Made by a program: the position numbers and the translations under genes
Assembly: GCA_900617975.1 (NCBI GenBank)
Contig: UZAE01001062.1
Coordinates: 1 to 15,470, forward strand
Length of the DNA stretch: 15,470 nt
Reading direction: 5' to 3'
From: Rodentolepis nana
Taxonomy: Eukaryota; Platyhelminthes; Cestoda; Cyclophyllidea; Hymenolepididae
Shown: piece by piece, positions 9,158 through 15,470 of the stretch
How positions within the stretch are numbered: the stretch's first letter is position 1
Layout: each line of letters starts with the position of its first letter
Notes under the pieces: model-generated
What the model saw: the letters and a program-made list of their open reading frames with translations, nothing else
Databases searched by the model: none
Told to the model about the DNA's origin: nothing

Positions 9158-12100
9158 CTAAGATAAAACAAAACATTACAGGTTTGTGAATGAGGCCAAG
9201 AGTTAATTAAATTAGTGAACCGTCTCAACAGATTTTCAAAGCTAAGTTTTTACTTTGACAAAATGTACTAAGATATAGAAATTTTTTAGAACACTGGATC
9301 ACAATTAGCATTTATTGATAGCCTATTCATATACTTAGAGCATTAAAGTTAGATGTTAAGAGTATACAAGCCGTTGGGTTAATTATTCTTATTACAGATT
9401 ACTAAGTTCATAAGCTAATTAGAGCAAAATTAATTGATGAAATTACCGAAATCCTGACTCACTCATTTGTCCTATCATTGCTGACAGAGATATGATATCT
9501 AGATAAAATTAATAAGCTAAAATAACAGATTCATTGATTCCGTACATATATATTTCCCATCTTTTCAACACTTTAAAAAGGGTATTAGCCTCGAATATCG
9601 ATTTTCATTGATGTTTAACCAGTAAAATCAGAAATACTTCAAGAGGCTTTAAGATTGCACAGCTAAAATGAAGTGTGAGATCAAATATTGACAATGCGTA
9701 CTAAAGATTTGTTTTCTGCAATTCAATCGCAGTAAATTTGGAAATGAATATCGATACCGTGTGTGATATGAGTAAATTGATTTGGGTTGAAATATACATT
9801 TAAAATTGTGACTAACCTTTGAAAGAAAACACATGACTGATCAAGGTCTTTAAAAAAATATGCATTATTGGTTACCAATATTATTAAAAATAATGGCAAT
9901 CTAAATTAACTGGCATAACTTATGGATAAAATTAATAGAAAAATGCGTCATTTGTAATCCAGATGTGCTATGTGAATGACATTAAAGCCTGAAATGATAA
10001 ATAATTTGATTGAACATTACGTAATGATTTAATGAATAATCGCTAAAGTGAAGTGAATTCCATCTAAAATTTTAGTCTATTGGCAGTAAAATAGTTCCTT
10101 CTCATTGAGAATTTTACTAAAAGTATTTATACACATCAAATAACCAAAAAGATAGTCTTAACTGGTAAATAAATTAAAAAGAGATAAGAATTAAGTAAAC
10201 AAATGCGACTTAGACATGAAAACCTTAATATTATAAATCTGATACAGCCTTAATATTCAAGAGAGCCAATACAAAATAATTCACAAATGCTACTGAATAA
10301 TTATCCATACCCTCTATAATAACAGCAATATCATTATATGACATTATATTTTGTTAAGCGCTTATAATTCAGTACTTCCGCATTCAGGTAGTTTCAATTA
10401 GACCAGCTGTGTAGGTAACTTTTAACTTTTTAACAAAAAGTCTTAATTTAAGGAACTGACTTTGAACTGACTTTAATAGTTGCCAACGGTTCTCAGGATT
10501 AAGATGGCAAACAACAGAAATATATTTCACTTGATCTAAGTACCGAAAGGTAACAATTGCATGTATGGATTATCCAATAAAAATGCCATAGATAGTCGAA
10601 TAAAGCGATCCATAAATTCTCCCACCCTATAAAGCCATATCTTGGAAAGTGGAAGAAAATTTCAGTTTTTATTTTCATAGGTTGTCTACGATAATTTCCA
10701 AGTCCAATGCGCTATCTCTTATGGAAAGTACCTTTTTTAACCTCTCATATTCTTTTAATGCCCTAAGTAGCACACTCTTCGTTAAATTAACTAGCACTTT
10801 TACTCAGAGTTCCTACGAAGAATTCAATGACCTCAGTAAACCTTATGCTAGGAAGTATCAAATTCGCTGAAAAGCAATACACTCACTCGTTCTTTGCTTC
10901 ATTTAGTAAATCGATATTGTTTCATTTATACTTTATTCTCGGGTGTGTGTGACAGACTTACTTCTACGTGTTGCACCCTGACCGACGTATACTCATACGC
11001 CAAAAAAGTTTAAAAACGGGCAGTTGACCACTGACTTCAAAATACCATGACCTCACTCTGCCATATTCGACCCCTTTCACAGTGCTCATCTTACCTTTTT
11101 TTCTGCCTTTGCGTCTGTCTGTGATTCATTATTCCCCCCCCTCGTCTTTTTGTCACTTTGATGTTTCTCCTCCTCCCTATGAAGCCCGAAGTCAGCTAAA
11201 GGGATAATGATAACTATCAAAATGCCTGCCATTTGAAATAAACAAATACTTTATTCCCAGTTATTTATTTGGAGCCAAATAAGTGCGAGAAATTATATAG
11301 TATTTTTTAGAATAACGATGATACCAATACTTCAGAAATGATTTCATCACATACATATAGGAAAAGCTCTCTAACGTTAAAGATCCAACTAACCTTCTAT
11401 TTACTAGAGAGAAACTTCTCCCATTTCTCAGTTGAGGAATCACCAATTTTGATACAAATGTCTTTCCATGGAGAGCGTTCAGTGACTTGGAGGTTCTTAT
11501 GGGATTCTCAGGTTCTTCTCTCAGTACCAGATTCTCACAAGACCTCAATCGGCTCTGTATTTCAGGTGGGTCTTTTTGAAGTGATCTTCCTCGGTGTTCT
11601 CGACTATAAATATGACTTGAGATTCTTCGAGCCAAGGAAGATGAGGAGGTATTCTTTGAATACCTTTGTTGGAATTGGGCCTGCACAGGAGCCGCTGCAA
11701 CATGTAAAAGTGGAGGCCGAACTGCTGGAACAAGCCTATGGATTGTGATGGGTTGAATTCGATATGCCGTTGGGAAAAATCGATGCTGAGCGAGGGTCGC
11801 TTCTGAGCCAATTGATGTTACATGATGCTGTAAAAAATAAACTTTTACTAATAACATTTAAGTAGACCTAGATCTATATTAAAAAATTATGGAGTTAAAT
11901 AGAGGTTAAGTGATTAGGATGCTTTTCCTTCGTTACCCCATACGAATTGACTGAAGCTTCAATGTTTGAAGGAGAATACTGCGTTCTACAAGTCTAAAAG
12001 TCATTGCATAAAATGGTTAGCAATTTTGCTTCCTCTGAGAACTCTTTTAAACTCCAACTATTTCGTCTGCCTTATTAGTGATTCTACAAAATGGCATTCT

Positions 12101-14221
12101 AAACTCAAAGGGAGGCTGTCTTATACAGTAAACTTTTGCAATTTCAAACTGATTACGAATAAGCTTTTTAAGTTGGCAAATACTTAATAAGTATTCGGTG
12201 TTGTCTTTCAACTAGTATAGAAGTGCAAATATATTTAATTATTTCAATACTCAAATGAAAGACGACTGGCTATCCAAAGACTTGGTGTTACATACAAAAT
12301 AACTGATTTTTAAATATTTTTTTGGCGATTAAATGGAAGAACTTTCGCCATTAGCCTCAGCACTTTTGTTGGATCCGAGAGTTTATTTTGCATGCGGTGA
12401 TATGGATCGGCCTTGGAAATATTGCATGGGGTGGTTATTACTTTGATTAAACTTTCTTGGTAAACTTTTGACATATTAAATTCAAAAATATCCACAAATT
12501 TACCTAGTGAAGAAGAGTTACTTCCTTAAATAAATCAATAGTTGGATTACAGTTAGTAAATGGGTCCGAGCAATTGTAAGGCGACTATATATGGACTGAA
12601 AAGCATGCAAATAAGACTATAATAAGGATTGAAATTAACGATTTTTTGATTAAATAGTGCTTCTATATGCAGTGAGTTTGCAAATGAAAGAAATTCAATT
12701 TCGATTTCTGGAAAAATGTGCTAAGAATTTTCATTTGGAAACGGTTAAATAATTTACTTACCCAACTCGACATTGTAAAAAATTGCAATTAAGAGAATGA
12801 AAATACATAAAATATATTTCATTATTTCGAACACTCGAACAAAAAAAGATGATTTCCAATTCCAAAACAGCATTAGGAAAGTGAATAAATTAATAATATT
12901 TACTATTAAAAACTCTTTAATTGATTCCTACAATGGAATAGGCATTCGAGTGCTTTATAAACCATTTTTAGTGTAAATTAAATACAAATTGTGGCGTGGT
13001 AAATTTTGTTAAAGTTTCGAAATGATTTAGGGTAGTGGAATGAAACTTTAAATTTGAAAAATGTTATATAAATACCGCCCATTTCCCCTTTATTCACTAT
13101 TGATTCATAATAAAAGTTTTGCTTTGAACAGTTATATGAAATATGAAAGACAGCAAATTTATCATAATCAACCTGCGAAAATATATTTTATTAAAGTAAA
13201 ATTGATTATCGTTGCCTGGTAGGCCCTGTGATTTGCATTAATATTATCACTTTATTATCAATAGTAATTTCAAAATATGTGCTAAATCAACCAATAAATT
13301 AAAAAAACGGAGAATAGACACAAACTAAATAGCAGATTTGGTAAAAGTTATAATCGAACCCACCCAAACTTTCTGCCCACCGAAAGCTGCGTGTCTGTCA
13401 CGGATTTCATGTTTAATATCGTGGATATGACTGGGCATGAAGGACGCTGATATTGCTAAAAGTAGACGCATTATACTGTTCTTGTTGCCCTGGACGATTT
13501 CTGAAAGAAAAAAGTTCAAGATAAAAACAAATCGAACATTCAACAAATAAAAAACAACAACAAATATGAAATAAAAAACTTTATAAATATTGGAAATATA
13601 TTTAATTTAAATATTCATTATTCACAAGTATATATAGCATATTCAATGTGTTTCATTCAGGGGTGCGCAGTAGACTTACCTCCACGTGGTGCACCCTGGG
13701 CAACGTAAACTCATACGGCAAAAAAGCCCATTTATCGGCAGTTGACTTCTCACTTCAAACTACTATAACCCGACTGTTTGTCACATTTGACCCCTTCCAC
13801 AGTACTCATCAGACCTTTTCTATGTCCTTGTGTCTCCCTGTCTCTTTTACATCTGAGAATCATTATTCTGTTCTCCCTCTCGACTTTTTGCCATTTTGAT
13901 GTTCCTCCTCTCTGGGATGCCCGAAGTCAGCTAAAGGGCTAATGATAACTGTCAAAACGCCCTCCATTTGAAATAAATAAACAAATATGTTTCATTCAGC
14001 TATAAAAACATTAAATCGATTTCAGCCATCAAATTTTGATCAAATAAGTTTCTTTGTTAATAAATTAAGAAAATGCAAAACAATATTCGAACCAATACCT
14101 TCTGGTTTAACAGTAGAGATGGGCACATTTAATTCCCGAAGTCGATAAAGAATCGTTTCGATGTTTGCGATTTTTTCCTTTTCTGTGGTGCATTGATGCT
14201 TTATTTGGATACGTGACGCTG
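8884..14221 (-). CDS. DIXDC1-like: CH-domain protein, Dixin (DIXDC1)-like, 3' part of gene
   Basis: Exons 14221-14099, 13500-13364 and 11827-11394 join in phase (1, 0, 2), and 9157-8884 is a candidate last exon. The first two encode the C-terminal half of a calponin-homology domain: a helix around the EKEKIANIETIL residues, then a segment with the pattern IVxGNxxSIMRLxLAxxAxFxP. That pattern is the end of the Dixin CH domain and is less like the neuron-navigator CH. Known Dixins combine CH, coiled coil and DIX, bind actin and act with Dishevelled and Axin in Wnt signalling. The start of the CH domain must lie beyond the right edge of the window. After the CH comes a basic, Ser-rich, probably disordered region. 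Orthology and last exon are inference, while the CH call is firm. The coiled-coil model at 8207-1926 could be the missing continuation. Confidence 0.6.
10732..10762 (-). other. Possible 31-base micro-exon (coil-like peptide)
   Basis: The acceptor ACTTAG at 10763 and donor AAG followed by GTACTT at 10731 bound a frame reading ALKEYERLKK, a helical, charged, coil-like peptide. Its entry phase fits the exon ending at 11394 and its exit phase is 0. Read-through continues in frame for about 18 more codons. The pyrimidine tract is poor, so this is speculative. Confidence 0.15.
10928..11258 (+). mobile_element. SINE-like retroposon, copy 2, with target-site duplication
   Basis: The element body is 10941-11245, starting GGGTGTGTGT and ending GAAATAAACAAA. 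It is flanked by direct repeats of ATACTTTATTC (10928-10938 and 11246-11256), extendable to 13 bases with one mismatch. Such a duplication plus an A-rich tail is the hallmark of LINE-driven retroposition. No reading frame of note occurs in its own orientation. The minus strand retains GTAAGT at 10961-10956. Confidence 0.88.
11394..11827 (-). CDS. CH-domain gene, third exon in window (basic Ser-rich linker)
   Basis: The acceptor, T-rich ending TTTACAG at 11828, starts the exon in phase 0. The exon runs 144 codons plus two bases to the donor AGAAG followed by GTTAGT. The reading frame stays open well beyond what chance allows in this AT-rich DNA. The peptide begins HHVTSIGSEATL and contains Pro/Ala-rich and Ser/Arg-rich stretches (SSSSLARR, YSREHRGRS) and a segment ending TSKSLNALHG. 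It looks like a disordered linker, as found between the CH and coiled-coil parts of Dixins. Overlapping frames on the plus strand and in another minus frame are shadows. Confidence 0.75.
12047..12211 (-). other. Possible skipped exon or chance frame
   Basis: A good acceptor (pyrimidine-rich, ending ACTAG at 12212) is followed by 54 open codons in phase 0, the phase left by exon 13500-13364. The peptide contains QLKKLIRNQFEIAKVYC. It has no good donor before the stop, and length alone is within chance, so I do not include it in the gene model. Confidence 0.15.
12310..12503 (-). other. Possible skipped exon or chance frame
   Basis: The acceptor CTTCACTAG at 12504 is followed by about 62 codons open to TAA, with a candidate donor GTAATA inside. 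The entry phase (1) would need a weaker donor in the previous exon. The peptide is unremarkable, and length is within chance. Confidence 0.12.
13364..13500 (-). CDS. CH-domain gene, second exon in window (end of CH domain)
   Basis: The acceptor CTTTCAG at 13501 starts the exon with two bases that complete the Glu codon begun in the previous exon. The peptide EIVQGNKNSIMRLLLAIS carries the invariant Gly-Asn turn and the last CH helix (SIMRLxLA), closest to Dixin. After FMP the domain ends and a hydrophilic stretch follows. Donor choice is TGG followed by GTGGGT, phase 0. Alternative GT sites lie at 13380 and 13359. Confidence 0.8.
13649..13999 (+). mobile_element. SINE-like retroposon, copy 3, with 12-bp target-site duplication
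   Basis: The element body is 13661-13987 (327 bp), starting GGGTGCGCAG and ending AAATAAATAAACAAATA. It is flanked by perfect direct repeats TGTTTCATTCAG (13649-13660 and 13988-13999). This is the best-defined copy and fixes both ends of the family. Near the 5' end it has the overlapping palindromes CCACGTGG and GGTGCACC. It lies inside the intron 14098-13501, antisense to the gene. Confidence 0.93.
14099..14221 (-). CDS. CH-domain gene, first exon in window (middle of CH domain)
   Basis: An excellent acceptor (TTTCTCCTGTAG at 14222) starts the exon with two bases of a split codon, followed by 40 codons. It ends at CCAGAAG followed by GTATTG, leaving one base. The peptide starts ASRIQIKHQC and contains EKIANIETILYRLRELNVPI, matching the CH helix and following loop that precede the IVxGN segment in Dixin. 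The upstream part of the domain, with the DLxxDLxDGVxL-type motif, is not in the window, so at least one exon lies to the right. Confidence 0.8.
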
Positions 14222-15194
14222 CTACAGGAGAAACAAAAAAAAGAGATTCAAAACAAACAAACTGTCAATTTTAACAACAATGCCAACATTTTATTTGATA
14301 TTTTCAGTGCAATGAAGCCCTACAGAATAATTCTATTCAAATAAAATCTTATTCAAATCACGTTCATTATGTAATAGAACCAAAGTAATGATCTTAATCA
14401 CGGAATAAACTAGAAATAAATTAAAGAACGATTAAACTGAGAAAAGAATTTATAAAGGAGGTTTTGACCATAACAATAAGTTTTTATATTTTTTATAGAC
14501 AAAAGAGGGAATTAACTGTTTCAATTCAATTAGGGAACTATTATAAGAAAAGTTAAATTTTTTCCCCGTAAAAAAGACAAAATACAGATTAAAGTGAAAA
14601 AATTTCTTTTTTAAATCTAAGTAGATAGCAACTGAACTGATAATAAAAGCGATACGTGCTTAAATTAACCGACAAAAGTATTTTCAAAGTTTTCCAACAA
14701 TGAACTGAATTTGGTAGTAAATAAAATTAAAAGAAAACAAAGAAAACAAGCTTTTTCAAACACTCTTTTACAAAGCTGTATTTCAATTAATTTTAAGGCT
14801 TCTAACTTTCCTTTTTCTTAAGTGAATAAAATTTTAATTTAAATTTTAGGGGAACGTTTGCTTTATTTGTGATGGGGCACACCTTTTTTGCCCAGTTGAG
14901 AAATTGCCTTATAACTTTTGCGACGGTATTTGCTAAATATAATTCCAAGTACATGTCATTTCCACCATCATTTACACAGGTTATACTGTACCCTCGAAAG
15001 ATTTGCGACACTTTTTGCTGTTTGACAGTTTTGCTGATGTTATCAAGGAATGTGGGTATTTGAGGAGTGCTTGCAATTACTCTCCCTATGAAAAACGACT
15101 CCTATTTACTTTTCTTTAAGTAAAACCTGAAAATTTTGGTCATTTAAAATCTTCCAGACGCACAGTTTATTCCTATTTACGTATTATTAAAAAA
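14222..15194 (-). other. Intron upstream of the first CH-gene exon in window
   Basis: AT-rich DNA with A and T runs. I searched 14860-14230 in gene sense for the missing CH segment and found nothing resembling it. One open stretch (15085-14883) is listed separately. Confidence 0.5.
14883..15085 (-). other. Open, exon-like stretch of unknown origin
   Basis: Between a possible acceptor (TTTTTCATAG at 15086) and donor (AAAAAG followed by GTGTGC at 14882), 67 codons are open and GC-richer than the flanks. The peptide contains KQQKVSQIFRGYS and VIRQFLNWAKK, the latter faintly like the start of a CH domain. It ends in phase 0, which does not fit the next CH exon (phase 1), and a CH segment would still be missing. 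It may be an exon of another transcript, a transposon remnant or chance. Confidence 0.2.
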
Positions 15195-15470
15195 GGGGTG
15201 TGCGATAGACTTACCTCCACGTGGTGCACCCTGGGCAACGTATACTCATACCGCAAAAAAGTCTATTAACCGGCAGTTGACTTCTCACTTCAAACTACCA
15301 TCACCCCACTGTATGTCATATTCGACCCCTACCACAGTACTCACCTCACCTTTTCTTTACCTTTGTGTCCGTCTGTCTTTACACCTGTGAATAACTCTTT
15401 TGCTACCCTCTCGAATTTTCTCACTTTGTCTGTTCCTCCCTCTGTGAAGCCCGAAGTCAGCTAAATGGCT
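15195..15470 (+). mobile_element. SINE-like retroposon, copy 4, cut by window edge
   Basis: It starts GGGGTGTGCGATAG and aligns along its length with copy 3, including the CCACGTGGTGCACC palindromes and the AAGCCCGAAGTCAGCTAAA block at the end of the window. The 3' tail and any target-site duplication are outside. GTAAGT is retained on the minus strand at 15214-15209. Confidence 0.88.

Larger units (their letters stand above)
9158..11393 (-). other. Intron or flank after the third CH-gene exon
   Basis: It begins with the strong donor GTTAGT (11393-11388) and holds the retroposon copy at 10941-11245 plus a possible micro-exon at 10762-10732. Otherwise it is AT-rich, and the remaining short open frames look like noise. 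Confidence 0.45.
11828..13363 (-). other. Intron between the second and third CH-gene exons
   Basis: The donor GTGGGT at 13363 leaves phase 0, which fits the next exon directly. Two open stretches inside (12503-12310 and 12211-12047) have plausible acceptors and are discussed as possible extra exons. The rest is AT-rich without features. Confidence 0.5.

Noticed and set aside
9649..9834. 61-codon minus-strand frame
   Set aside because: It is short, at chance length, with no acceptor or donor in a phase that fits the neighbouring exons.
10649..10870. 73-codon plus-strand frame
   Set aside because: It is at chance length and rich in Ser, Leu and Phe, as expected for the antisense of a charged peptide. 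No initiation or splice context was seen.
11338..11748. 136-codon plus-strand frame and an 88-codon second minus frame (11811-11545)
   Set aside because: Both overlap the exon 11827-11394, which has splice sites in phase with its neighbours. They are shadows of its composition.
1..15470. CRISPR array, prokaryotic operon, phage or defence island
   Set aside because: There are no spaced short repeats, no Shine-Dalgarno-led gene strings and no long uninterrupted genes. Splice-bounded exons and SINE-like repeats indicate a eukaryotic locus.

Overview
The window is AT-rich (about one third G+C by eye) and looks like nuclear DNA of an intron-rich animal. There is no operon-like packing, coding sequence lies in short GC-richer islands 0.6 to 2.2 kb apart, and those islands are bounded by GT/AG splice signals in matching phase. 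The Dixin-like calponin-homology (CH) signature, a metazoan family, also points to an animal. A flatworm or other lophotrochozoan is my guess, but nothing in the sequence proves it.

All convincing coding sequence is on the minus strand and reads from high to low coordinates. At the right end is the 3' part of a gene with the C-terminal half of a CH domain that most resembles Dixin (DIXDC1): exons 14221-14099, 13500-13364 and 11827-11394 join in phase, and 9157-8884 is a phase-compatible candidate last exon. To the left is a four-exon model (8207-7921, 6686-6442, 4445-4312, 2180-1926) for a 306-residue coiled-coil protein whose heptad register runs unbroken across its last splice junction. The two may be separate genes. 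They may also be one CH-plus-coiled-coil gene with an internal promoter near 8210-8400. No DIX domain is visible in the window.

The other main component is a SINE-like retroposon of about 305-327 bp in four copies (about 3011-3306, 10941-11245, 13661-13987 and 15195 to the window end). All four are on the plus strand, antisense to the genes. Two have clear target-site duplications of 11-13 bp. They lie in introns or flanks, and three keep a strong 5' splice-site match on the gene-sense strand.

The left end (1-1925) is 3' flank with an AT microsatellite, a tRNA-like B-box fragment and a GC-rich block of unknown origin. A second GC-rich block at 4455-4690 may be a decayed insertion. The remaining DNA is AT-rich intron and spacer in which I see no supportable feature.
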